In this document: positions 9,572 to 17,969 of the stretch, piece after piece | Layout: each line of letters opens with the position of its first letter | How positions within the stretch are numbered: the first letter of the stretch is position 1 | Origin: Microbacterium sp. | GTDB taxonomy: Bacteria > Actinomycetota > Actinomycetes > Actinomycetales > Microbacteriaceae | Reading direction: 5' to 3' | Assembly: GCF_031179285.1 (NCBI RefSeq) | Contig: NZ_JAPSHY010000011.1 | Location: 44,840 to 108,839, forward strand | DNA: 64,000 nucleotides | Notes under the pieces: generated by a model | The model's input: only the letters and a program-made list of their open reading frames with translations | Told to the model about the DNA's origin: nothing | Databases searched by the model: none | Position numbers and translations under genes: made by a program

Positions 9572-10476
9572 TTCTTCTCTCCGATCACGTTGACGAGCGC
9601 ATTGATCGCGAACACGATCACGGTGAGGACGATCCCGACCGCCGCTGCCGCTCCGACCTCGCCGAGTTCGAACGCGCGCCGGTAGACCTCGTAGCTCGGC
9701 ACGGTGGTCGAGTTGCCGGGCCCGCCTCGCGTCGTGACATAGACGAGGTCGAAGGTCTTCAGAGCGGCGACGATCGTCAGCGTGAGGGCGACCGTGATCT
9801 CGCCCCTGACCGAAGGCAGCGTGAGGGCGAAGAATTCACGGACGGCCCCTGCGCCGTCCAGGCGCGCGGCCTCGTAGAGCTCACGAGGTGTCCGGCTCAT
9901 GCCGGCCATCAGCAGCACGGTGACGAGTCCTGTCGACACCCATGTCCCGATCAGTCCGACCGCGGGCAGCGTCCACACGTAGTCACCGAGCCACGCCCGT
10001 GTCAGGGCGTCGAGTCCGATCGCGCGCAGGAACTGGTTGAGCGGCCCGTCCGGAGCGTAGATCTGGCGCCATGTCACGGCGACCACGACCATGGCGATCA
10101 CCTGAGGGAGGAAGATGATCGTCCGGAAGAAGCCCAGCCCACGAACGTTCGAGCGCGTCAGGATCGCGGCAAGGACGAGTCCGATCAGGAGCGGGATGAC
10201 CGCGAAGAAGATGATGAGCACCAACGCATGCCAGAAGGCTTCCCGAAGCTGCCCGTTGCGAGCGATCTCGACGTAGTTGTCGAGACCGACGAATGTGGAT
10301 GCCCCCAGGCCGTCCCATTCGAAGAACGAGAACTGGACGGCACGTCCGAGTGGGAAGAGGAGGAAAGCCGCGTACAGCACCAGCGCGGGTGCCAGGTATG
10401 CGAACGGAACCCACCGACGCTGTGAACGGCCGGGGCGCCGGGCAGCCCCCCGGCCGTTCAGAACCGCGTCAGCCAT
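9568..10476 (-). CDS. Carbohydrate ABC transporter permease (MalF type)
   Basis: 302-residue membrane subunit. The first membrane segment follows a basic N-terminus (RRPGRSQRRW), and the EAA loop reads [16 protein letters not shown] near residues 205-220. The chosen ATG at 10476 overlaps the end of the binding-protein gene by 8 bases; an alternative ATG at 10497 overlaps it by 29. It is the partner of the MalG-type permease encoded next. Confidence 0.9.
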   Translation of the reverse strand: MADAVLNGRGAARRPGRSQRRWVPFAYLAPALVLYAAFLLFPLGRAVQFSFFEWDGLGASTFVGLDNYVEIARNGQLREAFWHALVLIIFFAVIPLLIGLVLAAILTRSNVRGLGFFRTIIFLPQVIAMVVVAVTWRQIYAPDGPLNQFLRAIGLDALTRAWLGDYVWTLPAVGLIGTWVSTGLVTVLLMAGMSRTPRELYEAARLDGAGAVREFFALTLPSVRGEITVALTLTIVAALKTFDLVYVTTRGGPGNSTTVPSYEVYRRAFELGEVGAAAAVGIVLTVIVFAINALVNVIGEKK

Positions 10477-11824
10477 TCGATGCGACGAACTCCGCATAGT
10501 CGGCCTGAAGCGCCTCGGTGAAGGCGTCGGGCGTCAGCCTGCCGTCGATGAGTCCTTGCAGGGCGTCGCCGAGTGTGTCGCTGAACGTGGGTGTCGCATA
10601 GTCCAGATAGGGGAGCAGGGCGCCTTCCTCGGTGACCCGTCCGAACTCGGTGAACACGTCGGCCTGCACACCTTCCGACGGCGCAAGGTCAGCGGTGCCG
10701 TTCACCGGCATGTTGCCGGTCTCGGCCAGGATCGACATCGCCTCATCGCTGGTGATGAAGTCGATGTAGGCCGCCGCGACATCGGTGTTCTCCGCCGCCG
10801 AGGTGATCGCGAACGGGAGCCCGGTTCCCCCCGTCGTCGCCGGAGTCCCCCCGGAGGTGTCGGGCACGAAGAAGCCCACATCGTCACCCATGGCGTCCTC
10901 CAGGTCCGCGGCCAGCCACGAGCCACCGATGAGGAACGTACCCTCCCCGTCGCCGAAGGACTGCCATGCGGCGTCGTAGTCGGAGCCATTGGGCCCGTCG
11001 TTGAAGTACCCCTTCGCTGACCAGTCGGCGAGCTGCTGCGCGGCCGCGGCGTTCTCGTCCGATGTCCACTCGGCCCCTTCGTTGCCGAGGCCGAGATCGC
11101 GGATCGTGTCAGCGTCGACGTGCTCACCCTGGATCGGGCCGAACACATGGATGGCGGGCCATTTGTCGATGTTGCCGAGCACCAGCGGTTTCTGGCCGGC
11201 GCTGTGCGCCTTCTCCAGCGCGCTCTCGAACTCCGTCCAGTTCATGGGGACCTCGACTCCGAGGTCTGCAAGAGCTGACTTCGAATAGAACACGCCGACG
11301 ATCTCCCCCACCTGCGGCAGGCCGTAGATCGTCCCGGCCCCGAACTCGACCGCACCTTCGCCGTAGGTGGAGTACTGCAGGACCGAGTCGGGGAAGCGAT
11401 CGCTCCATCCGTACAGTTCCGCGTAGTCGTCGAGCCCTCGCAGTTGTCCTGCCTTCACGAAGGCGCCCATGGTGTTGCGGCCGTTGTTGGCCTGTACCAC
11501 GTCTGGGGCATCCTCGCCGGTGAGGGCGAGCCGGAGCGTCGTGTTGAGATCTTCGAACGCCTGCGACTCGCGATCGATCGTGACGTTGGGATACTTGTCC
11601 TCGAAGGCGGCGTTGAGCTGCTCCATCTGCTCGTTCTGTCCCCCACGGACCTCCTGGTCCCAGACGGTGAGCGTGACCTCGCCTGCGGCCGCGACGTCGG
11701 TGCTGATGTCGGTGCTCTGCTCGTCAGGAGACGCCGGGCCACCGGTACCGGGTGCGCATGCCACAAGCCCCAAAGCCAAGGCGGCACCGGAGACGGCCGC
11801 CAGGGATCGCATGTGTCGATTCAT
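10469..11824 (-). CDS. Carbohydrate ABC transporter substrate-binding lipoprotein
   Basis: 451-residue family 1 solute-binding protein with a lipoprotein signal; the lipobox LVAC places the lipidated Cys at residue 23. The ATG at 11824 is preceded by AAAGGA with good spacing; upstream in-frame codons have no signal peptide. The mature chain starts with EVTLTVWDQEV, the usual first strand of the family, and has an acidic linker after the Cys. It sits 10 bp after the PfkB kinase gene and overlaps the MalF-type permease. The ligand is probably a beta-linked disaccharide or glycoside, judging from the neighbouring GH4 enzyme. Confidence 0.92.
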   Translation of the reverse strand: MNRHMRSLAAVSGAALALGLVACAPGTGGPASPDEQSTDISTDVAAAGEVTLTVWDQEVRGGQNEQMEQLNAAFEDKYPNVTIDRESQAFEDLNTTLRLALTGEDAPDVVQANNGRNTMGAFVKAGQLRGLDDYAELYGWSDRFPDSVLQYSTYGEGAVEFGAGTIYGLPQVGEIVGVFYSKSALADLGVEVPMNWTEFESALEKAHSAGQKPLVLGNIDKWPAIHVFGPIQGEHVDADTIRDLGLGNEGAEWTSDENAAAAQQLADWSAKGYFNDGPNGSDYDAAWQSFGDGEGTFLIGGSWLAADLEDAMGDDVGFFVPDTSGGTPATTGGTGLPFAITSAAENTDVAAAYIDFITSDEAMSILAETGNMPVNGTADLAPSEGVQADVFTEFGRVTEEGALLPYLDYATPTFSDTLGDALQGLIDGRLTPDAFTEALQADYAEFVASNG

Positions 11825-11834
11825 CGGGTTCCTT

Positions 11835-12902
11835 TCATGGGTGAGATCCAACTGGTCGCTCAACATCACGGAGTACGGAGGAGGGCAGGGCGTCGGGCGC
11901 TCCCGCCACCTCGGCATGCGTCCCGGGAGGGATGACACCGTCCAGGAAGTCGTATCGGGTGCGGAGCTCGGCGTCTCCGCTGTCGCGGTTCTCTCGCCAC
12001 CAGCGGCTGATATCGCCCCAGCCGGGAGCCGAGAGTGCGCTGCCGCGGCGCGTCACCGCGATTCCGCTGGCCAGCACGGCGAACGCCGCCTGCTCATGCA
12101 ACGCCAGCCCCAGAAGGCTCGCGCGGACGAGCGCTGCGGTGAACACGTCACCCGCTCCGGTCGGATCCAGCACGGGGACAGAGAGCGCCGGCACGATGAC
12201 CTCGATGCCCGAGGCCGAGTCGATCGCGACCACGCCGTCGGCTCCGCGTGTCACGACCACGAGCGGCACGCGTTCGGCGAGGGCTCGCGCTGCGCCGACG
12301 GGATCCGCGGCGCGCGTGTACGCCATCGCCTCTCGCTCGTTGGGAGTGAACGCGTAGCAGGCGTCCAGCGGAGCGAGGTCGGCGCCGAGCCAGCGCTCGG
12401 AGGAGTCCCACCCGATGTCCGCGAAGATGCGGGTTCCGTCGTCGGCGGCTCGTCGCCACCAGGAATCATGAGCAGCGTCGAGGCTCTTCAGGTCCGCGAT
12501 GATGACGCGCGCAGACGTCGCGGCATGGATGCTGCGCGCTGCAGCCGAGACGCCAGGGGCGTAGGTGATCATGCTTCGATCCCCGGCAGAAGACAACGCG
12601 ACGGTCATCGGCGTCGGCATCCCGACGATGCGCCGCGACGATGACAGATCGATGCCCTCCTGGTCACACAGCACCGTCCAGCACCAGTCACCGAAGGCGT
12701 CCGACCCGAAGGGGGCGGCCATCGAGGTGCGCAGACCCAGACGTGCCGAAGCCACGGCGAGGTTCGCGATCCCGCCCGGACTGATGCCGACGACATCCGC
12801 GAAGACCTCGGTGCCGTTGTGGGGACTCGAATCCAGTTCGGCGAAGCCGTAGTCAAGGAAGACCGGCCCCGCGAGAGCCACGTCCCACTCGTATTCGGTC
12901 AC
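11835..12902 (-). CDS. PfkB-family carbohydrate kinase
   Basis: 355-residue ribokinase-type kinase. Motif 1 is GGIANLAVASARLG near residues 35-50, with the Gly pair that contacts the sugar. Motif 2 is DPTGAGDVFTAAL, with the GAGD anion hole and catalytic Asp, near residue 260. The GTG at 12902 has AAGGAG 7 bases upstream, better than any codon further 5' in the open frame. It is the first gene of the ABC importer operon and is divergent from the DeoR regulator. It may phosphorylate the imported sugar before or after hydrolysis by the GH4 enzyme. The exact sugar cannot be told. Confidence 0.85.
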   Translation of the reverse strand: MTEYEWDVALAGPVFLDYGFAELDSSPHNGTEVFADVVGISPGGIANLAVASARLGLRTSMAAPFGSDAFGDWCWTVLCDQEGIDLSSSRRIVGMPTPMTVALSSAGDRSMITYAPGVSAAARSIHAATSARVIIADLKSLDAAHDSWWRRAADDGTRIFADIGWDSSERWLGADLAPLDACYAFTPNEREAMAYTRAADPVGAARALAERVPLVVVTRGADGVVAIDSASGIEVIVPALSVPVLDPTGAGDVFTAALVRASLLGLALHEQAAFAVLASGIAVTRRGSALSAPGWGDISRWWRENRDSGDAELRTRYDFLDGVIPPGTHAEVAGAPDALPSSVLRDVERPVGSHP

Positions 12903-12963
12903 CTGCCCGCTCCTTCTCATCCACATCGATTCCAGGTTTGTTAGACCATACTCGCAAATGCGC

Positions 12964-13000
12964 ACTGATGCATACTGATGCTCGATAGTGACTGATATGC
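12964..13000. promoter_or_regulatory. Candidate DeoR operator repeats
   Basis: ACTGATGC occurs at 12964-12971 and again at 12974-12981, exactly one helical turn apart, and ACTGATATGC follows at 12991-13000. They lie in the divergent space between the kinase operon and the DeoR-family gene. Direct repeats phased at about 10 bp are a common DeoR operator form. The third copy overlaps possible upstream starts of the regulator, which supports the later start at 13009. Confidence 0.5.
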
Positions 13001-13008
13001 TCGGCCGC

Positions 13009-13758
13009 ATGCTCACGACCACACGTCAGGCTCGCATCCTGAATTCGCTGCGCACCGACGGGCAGGTGACTGTGGAGGAGCTCGCCGATCAGTTCGGCGT
13101 GTCCGCCTCGACCATCCGGCGCGACCTGAACGCGCTCAGCTCGGAGGGACTCCTGCGCAGAGTCCGTGGTGGGGGCAGTATCGAATCGGATCGGGTTCCC
13201 TTCGCCGATGTGCAGCATCAGCAGGCGGAGGAGAAGTCGCGCATCGCGGCGACCGCGGCCGGCCTGGTGCGCGATGGCGACATCGTCCTGCTCGACATCG
13301 GCACGACGACGTCTCTGCTGGCGCGCGCGCTTCGTGGCCGACGCATCACTGTGGTGACCTCGAGTCTCGCAGCGGTCGACCAGCTGCGAGACGACGACGC
13401 CGTCGAGCTCATCATCCTCGGCGGCGCCGTCCGCAAGAACTACAACTCCATGGTCGGCGTTCTCACCGAGCAGGCGCTGGCGCAGATCCGTGCGACCATC
13501 TGCTTTCTCGGCACCAGCGGCATCCGCTCCGATGGAACGATCATGGACACCACCGGCATGGAGGTGCCTGTGAAACGCGCGATGATCGAATCCTCTCAGC
13601 GCGTCGTCGTCCTCGCGGATGCGACGAAGCTGCCGGGCGTCGGGTTGCTCAGCGTCTGCGGCGCCGAGTCCGTCGACACGCTCATCACCGACGCCGACCG
13701 GGCATCCGAGACGGTGCGATCCATGCAGGACAACGACGTCGAGGTGATCTTCGCATGA
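13009..13758 (+). CDS. DeoR/GlpR-family transcriptional regulator
   Basis: 249 residues. An N-terminal DeoR winged helix (VTVEELADQFGVSASTIRRDLNAL, about residues 19-42) is followed by the family RVRGGG hinge. The C-terminal DeoRC sensor domain shows LDIGTTTSLLARAL and the TSGI segment that binds a sugar phosphate. Longer starts at 12988 (GTG) and 12997 (ATG) exist; I preferred MLTTTRQARIL because it matches the usual family N-terminus, but no start has a clear ribosome-binding site. The stop overlaps the GH4 start (ATGA), so the two are co-transcribed. It probably represses both this unit and the divergent kinase-importer operon until a sugar phosphate accumulates. Confidence 0.88.
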   Translation: MLTTTRQARILNSLRTDGQVTVEELADQFGVSASTIRRDLNALSSEGLLRRVRGGGSIESDRVPFADVQHQQAEEKSRIAATAAGLVRDGDIVLLDIGTTTSLLARALRGRRITVVTSSLAAVDQLRDDDAVELIILGGAVRKNYNSMVGVLTEQALAQIRATICFLGTSGIRSDGTIMDTTGMEVPVKRAMIESSQRVVVLADATKLPGVGLLSVCGAESVDTLITDADRASETVRSMQDNDVEVIFA

Positions 13759-15089
13759 AGCTCACGATCGTCGGCGGTGGCGGTTTCCGGGTGCCTCAGG
13801 TGTTCGAAGCCGTCGCGGCCGAGGGCGCACCGACGAGAATCGACGAGCTCTGCCTGTACGACGTCTCCCCCGAACGCCTGGCCGTCATCGGCGCGGTGAT
13901 CGACCGGCTTTCCGTCTCGTATCCGCACGCTCCTCTGGTCACGACCACCACCGACGTCACCGAAGCGATGCGCGGTGCGGACTTCGTCTTCTCGGCCGTG
14001 CGGGTGGGCGGCACGAAGGGGCGGATCGTCGACGAACGAACGGCCCTGGATCTCGGTGTGCTCGGGCAGGAGACGGTCGGCCCGGGCGGACTCGCCTATG
14101 CGCTGCGCACGGTTCCGTTCATGGTCGAGCTCGCCAGGACGATTCGCGACGTGGCTCCTGACGCATGGGTCATCAATTTCACGAACCCGGCAGGCATCGT
14201 CACCGAGGCGATGCGCGCGATTCTCGGCGACCGTGTGGTCGGGATCTGCGACACCCCCATCGGACTGATGCGCCGCGCCGTTGCGGCGACGGGCGCCGCG
14301 ACGACGCAGAGTGAGGTCTCGTTCGACTATGTCGGATTGAACCACCTGGGCTGGCTGCGCGCCGTCACCGTGGACGGGCAGGACCGGCTGCCCGGCCTGC
14401 TGTCTTCGGATCGGGCGCTGGAGTCCATCGAGGAGGCGCGCCTGATGGGGTTCGATTGGGTGCGCGCGCTCGGAGCACTGCCGAACGAATACCTGTACTA
14501 CTACTACTTCACGCGGGAGGCGACCGCGGCGATCCGTGCGGCCGATGCCACGCGCGGCGAGTACCTGGACGCTCAGCAGTCGGCGTTCTTCGCCTCTCGC
14601 CCAGCTGACCCGCTGCACGAGTGGCAGAGCGTCCGCCACGCGCGGGAATCGACATACATGGCCGAATCCCGCGGGGAGGGCGAGTCTCGACATGACGAGG
14701 ACGTCGATTCCGGCGGATACCAGCAGGTGGCGCTGGACCTGATGGCGGCCATCGCGACCGGCCGCCCCGCCACCATGATCCTGAACGTCCGAAACGGCGG
14801 CCTCGTCCCGCAACTGCCGGAAGACTCGGTCGTCGAGGTGGGCTGCGTGGTGGACTCCGACGGTGTGCGACCGTGGCGAGTGGCTCCGGTCTCGGGCGAC
14901 ATGCTCGGTCTGATGACCGCGGTGAAGTCGGCCGAGCAGCTGGTCATCGAAGCGGCCACCCTGGGTTCCCGCGAGCTGGCATGGCGAGCGTTCGCCGCTC
15001 ATCCGCTCGTCGACTCGGTGACGGTCGGCCGGAAGCTCGTCGACGGATATCGCTCGCGGTTCGCGTCGCTGGGTGAGCTGCTGAGCTGA
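13755..15089 (+). CDS. Glycoside hydrolase family 4 enzyme (6-phospho-beta-glucosidase-like)
   Basis: 444-residue GH4 enzyme. The family uses NAD+ and a divalent metal to cleave glycosides by oxidation at C3 and elimination. The dinucleotide-binding loop is IVGGGGFRVPQ near the N-terminus, later FTNPAGIVTEA. The metal-binding Cys is in GICDTPIG and the conserved His in GLNHLGW. Overall resemblance is to the 6-phospho-beta-glucosidase group rather than the alpha-galactosidase group. It is co-transcribed with the DeoR regulator and faces the PfkB kinase/ABC importer operon. Since no PTS is present, the phosphorylated substrate, if any, would have to be made by that kinase. Confidence 0.88.
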   Translation: MKLTIVGGGGFRVPQVFEAVAAEGAPTRIDELCLYDVSPERLAVIGAVIDRLSVSYPHAPLVTTTTDVTEAMRGADFVFSAVRVGGTKGRIVDERTALDLGVLGQETVGPGGLAYALRTVPFMVELARTIRDVAPDAWVINFTNPAGIVTEAMRAILGDRVVGICDTPIGLMRRAVAATGAATTQSEVSFDYVGLNHLGWLRAVTVDGQDRLPGLLSSDRALESIEEARLMGFDWVRALGALPNEYLYYYYFTREATAAIRAADATRGEYLDAQQSAFFASRPADPLHEWQSVRHARESTYMAESRGEGESRHDEDVDSGGYQQVALDLMAAIATGRPATMILNVRNGGLVPQLPEDSVVEVGCVVDSDGVRPWRVAPVSGDMLGLMTAVKSAEQLVIEAATLGSRELAWRAFAAHPLVDSVTVGRKLVDGYRSRFASLGELLS

Positions 15090-15116
15090 CTCCGCGCGGG
15101 TACTCAGCCCAGCAGC
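15077..15116. terminator. Convergent hairpin terminator
   Basis: GCTGCTG, one mismatch, GCTGA, a 14-base loop, TCAGC, mismatch, CAGCAGC form a 12-bp stem across the 14-bp space between the GH4 stop and the iolD stop. It overlaps the last codons of both convergent genes and probably ends both transcripts. Confidence 0.6.
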
Positions 15117-17017
15117 GGACGCTGCGCCCCGCGGTCCTGCACGTACCGCGCCCTCGCGCTCTGCGCGGTCTCGGTTGCACTGAGCTCTGCGACCGGGACG
15201 TCCCACCAGCCCTCGCCGTCCGGAGCGTAGATCGTCGGGTCGCTGTCGATGTGGATCACGGTGGCTCGGTCCGAGGCCTTGGCCGTGGCCACAGCGTCGC
15301 GGAGATCGTCGATCGCGGAGGCTCCGCGAGCGATCTCGATGACGTCGATGCCGTAGCTGCGTGCGTTCATGGCGAGATCCACGGGGAGGATGTCGCCGCT
15401 CTGGAAGTTGCGCGCCTCGTGATCGTAGCTGCGGTACTTCGTGCCGAAGCGTGCCGTCCCCACCGTCTCGGAGAGGTGACCGATCGAGGCGAAGCCATGA
15501 TTCTGGATCAGGATGACGATGACCTTGAGGCGCTCGGCGACAGCGGACGCGAGCTCCGAACTGAGCATCAGATAGGAGCCGTCGCCCACCATGACGACCA
15601 CGTCGCGGTCGTCCCCTGACGCCTCCAGGCCGCGTTTCACGCCGAGTCCGCCCGCGATCTCATATCCCATGCAGGAGTACGCGTACTCGACGTGGTAGCC
15701 GAGCGGGTCGCGTACGCGCCAGAGCTTGTGGAGATCGCCGGGGAGGGAACCGGCGGCTTGCACGATGACGTCCTCGTCGGCGACGGCCGCGCGAACCGCG
15801 CCGATGATCTCCGGCTGGCCTGGCAGCTCTCGGCCCGTCGACGCCAGCGCGGCATCCACCGCCGCGTCCCACTCGGACTTCTCCCCCGCGATCCGCCCGG
15901 CCCACTCCGTCGATACGCGGACGCCGTGAAGCTCACCGGCCAGTGCGGTCAGCGCTTCCCTCGCGTCGGCGACCAGCGGCAGTTGCGTGCCGTGTTTGTA
16001 GGCGTCGAACGCGGCGACGTTGACGTTGACGAAGCGTGCGTCCGGGTCCCGGAAGGCGGTACGGGATGCTGTGGTGAAGTCGCTGTATCTGGTTCCGATG
16101 CCGATCACCACGTCGGACTCGGCCGCGAGGCGATTCGCCGCCGTGGACCCGGTGGCACCGATCCCGCCGAGGTTCTGCGGATGGTCCCACGCCAGGGCGC
16201 CACCGCCGGCCTGTGTCGTCGCCACAGGGATGCCGGTCGCTTCCGCGAAGGCTCGCAGCGCGTGCTCGGCTCCGGAATAGATCACGCCGCCGCCGGCGAC
16301 GATGATCGGCCGGCGAGCCTCGCGGATCGCGGCGACGGCGCGCTCCAACGGCCCACGTTCGGGCAGCGGTCGGCGGATGTGCCATTCGCGCTCCTGCAGG
16401 AACTCGAGCGGCACATCCAGCGCCTCCGCCTGAACATCCTCGGGCAGGGCGATCGTCACGGCTCCCGTCTCGGAAGGGTCGGTGAGCACGCGCATGGCGG
16501 CCAGCGCGATCGAGAAGAGCTGCTCGGGGCGCTGCACCCGGTCGAAGAACACCGACAGCGGCCGGAATGCATCGTTCACCGTGAGCCCGACGTCGTGCGG
16601 TCGCTCCAGCTGCTGGAGAACGGGGTCGGCGACACGGGTGGCGAAGGTGTCGCTGGGAAGCAGCAGGGCCGGCAGGCGGTTGGTGGTCGCCAGCGCCGCA
16701 CCGGTGAGCATGTTCGTGGCGCCCGGACCCACGGACGCCGCACTGGCGAACGTGGCCCTGCGGCGCCGCATGCGAGCAAAACCCACCGACTGGTGGACCA
16801 TCGCCTGCTCGTTGCGGGCCTGGTGGTACGGCATGAGGTCGGGTTGCTCGAGGTTGGACTGATGCAATGCCTGTCCGAGACCTGCCACATTGCCATGGCC
16901 GAAGATTCCGAACATCCCGGGGATCGTGCGCTCGCGGATGTCACCGTCGACCGTCCACTGTCTGGCCAGGAACTCGACCAGCGCCTGCGCGACCGTCATC
17001 CTCTTCGTCTGGTTCAT
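15104..17017 (-). CDS. iolD: 3D-(3,5/4)-trihydroxycyclohexane-1,2-dione acylhydrolase
   Basis: 637-residue thiamine-diphosphate enzyme of the acetolactate synthase superfamily that opens the inositol-derived ring dione to 5-deoxy-glucuronate. The characteristic N-terminal IPGMFGIFGHGNVAGLG is present, as is the ThDP/Mg site GDGSYLMLSSEL...NHGFASIG in the C-terminal third. The ATG at 17017 has a GGAGAG upstream and overlaps the iolB stop (ATGA). It is the last gene of the large minus-strand inositol cluster. Length and motifs are typical for IolD. Confidence 0.95.
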   Translation of the reverse strand: MNQTKRMTVAQALVEFLARQWTVDGDIRERTIPGMFGIFGHGNVAGLGQALHQSNLEQPDLMPYHQARNEQAMVHQSVGFARMRRRRATFASAASVGPGATNMLTGAALATTNRLPALLLPSDTFATRVADPVLQQLERPHDVGLTVNDAFRPLSVFFDRVQRPEQLFSIALAAMRVLTDPSETGAVTIALPEDVQAEALDVPLEFLQEREWHIRRPLPERGPLERAVAAIREARRPIIVAGGGVIYSGAEHALRAFAEATGIPVATTQAGGGALAWDHPQNLGGIGATGSTAANRLAAESDVVIGIGTRYSDFTTASRTAFRDPDARFVNVNVAAFDAYKHGTQLPLVADAREALTALAGELHGVRVSTEWAGRIAGEKSEWDAAVDAALASTGRELPGQPEIIGAVRAAVADEDVIVQAAGSLPGDLHKLWRVRDPLGYHVEYAYSCMGYEIAGGLGVKRGLEASGDDRDVVVMVGDGSYLMLSSELASAVAERLKVIVILIQNHGFASIGHLSETVGTARFGTKYRSYDHEARNFQSGDILPVDLAMNARSYGIDVIEIARGASAIDDLRDAVATAKASDRATVIHIDSDPTIYAPDGEGWWDVPVAELSATETAQSARARYVQDRGAQRPLLG

Positions 17018-17943
17018 TGCGCTCTCTCCGTGCTCTGAGGGATCGGGCGATAGGGAAGCCGTGAGTCCAGCTCCTGCCCGGCCCAGCTGTCGCGCACCCA
17101 TGCGTGCGCCGGGTCGTCGGTGATCAGCCAGCGCCGGTGGGGATCCGGGCCGGCCATGACGTTCAGGTAGTAGAGGTCGTATCCTGGCGCCGCGACGGCG
17201 GGACCGTGGAATCCGAAGGGGACGAGCGCGACGTCGCCGGTTCGGACCATCGCATTGATCTCGATCTCGCCGGCGGGGGATCCGTAGGTCGAGAAAAGCC
17301 CGAACGCGGCATCGTCGGCATCCGCTCGCCCCCCGTCACGGGCCGGCGCCGCCTCGAAGTAGTAGATCTCCTCCAGTCGCGACTCCTGGCCGGGCACGTG
17401 CTGGTCATGCTTGTGAGGCGGGTACGACGACCAGTTCTCTGCCGGCGTGATCACCTCGCACACGATGAGCCGCGCCGCATCCAGCGACTCGGGAGTGCCG
17501 AAGTTGTGCACCTGCCGGCTGGAGGCACCGGTTCCGCGCAGCTCGATCGGTGTCTCGGCTGCCGAGATGTGTCGCGTGGGGTGCACGGCGGACGTCGGCG
17601 ATGTCGCCACCGCCACTCGGCCGTCACCGCTGATCACGGCTGTCGCGACCGCAGAGAGGTAGAGCACGTCGGTGGGTCCGTCGAAGACGGATGCCCGTCC
17701 GGCAAGGAGAACCTGCGAACTCCTGCCGTTCTCGGTGTAGCTCGCCGAGAAGGAACCACTGAGAGGAATGATGATCCGCTCCATGCCCGCCTCGGGCAGA
17801 GCGAGCGTCGCCCCCTTCTCCAGCACGCCGATCCGCAGGCCGGTGTGCTGCCAGCCGGGGGTGGATCCGTCGACGACCGTCTCCCAGCCGTCGTGGGCAA
17901 GGGTGCCGCGGCGATGGAACCAGCGCGATGGGTCTGCGCTCAT
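17014..17943 (-). CDS. iolB: 5-deoxy-glucuronate isomerase
   Basis: 309-residue bicupin protein that converts 5-deoxy-D-glucuronate to 5-dehydro-2-deoxy-D-gluconate. The metal-binding motif YPPHKHDQ, followed by EEIYYFE, gives the expected two His and Glu in the second cupin. GAGGAG lies about 7 bases before the ATG at 17943; further upstream codons lack one. It overlaps iolD by 4 bases and follows iolA after 26 bp. Confidence 0.95.
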   Translation of the reverse strand: MSADPSRWFHRRGTLAHDGWETVVDGSTPGWQHTGLRIGVLEKGATLALPEAGMERIIIPLSGSFSASYTENGRSSQVLLAGRASVFDGPTDVLYLSAVATAVISGDGRVAVATSPTSAVHPTRHISAAETPIELRGTGASSRQVHNFGTPESLDAARLIVCEVITPAENWSSYPPHKHDQHVPGQESRLEEIYYFEAAPARDGGRADADDAAFGLFSTYGSPAGEIEINAMVRTGDVALVPFGFHGPAVAAPGYDLYYLNVMAGPDPHRRWLITDDPAHAWVRDSWAGQELDSRLPYRPIPQSTERAQ

Positions 17944-17969
17944 TGTGGGCTCCTCGTCAGACTCGGTCG

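Noticed and set aside
13596..15206. 536-codon minus-strand open frame opposite the GH4 gene
   Set aside because: Antisense shadow of DeoR/GH4. Arg/His-rich without motifs, while both plus-strand genes have family signatures.
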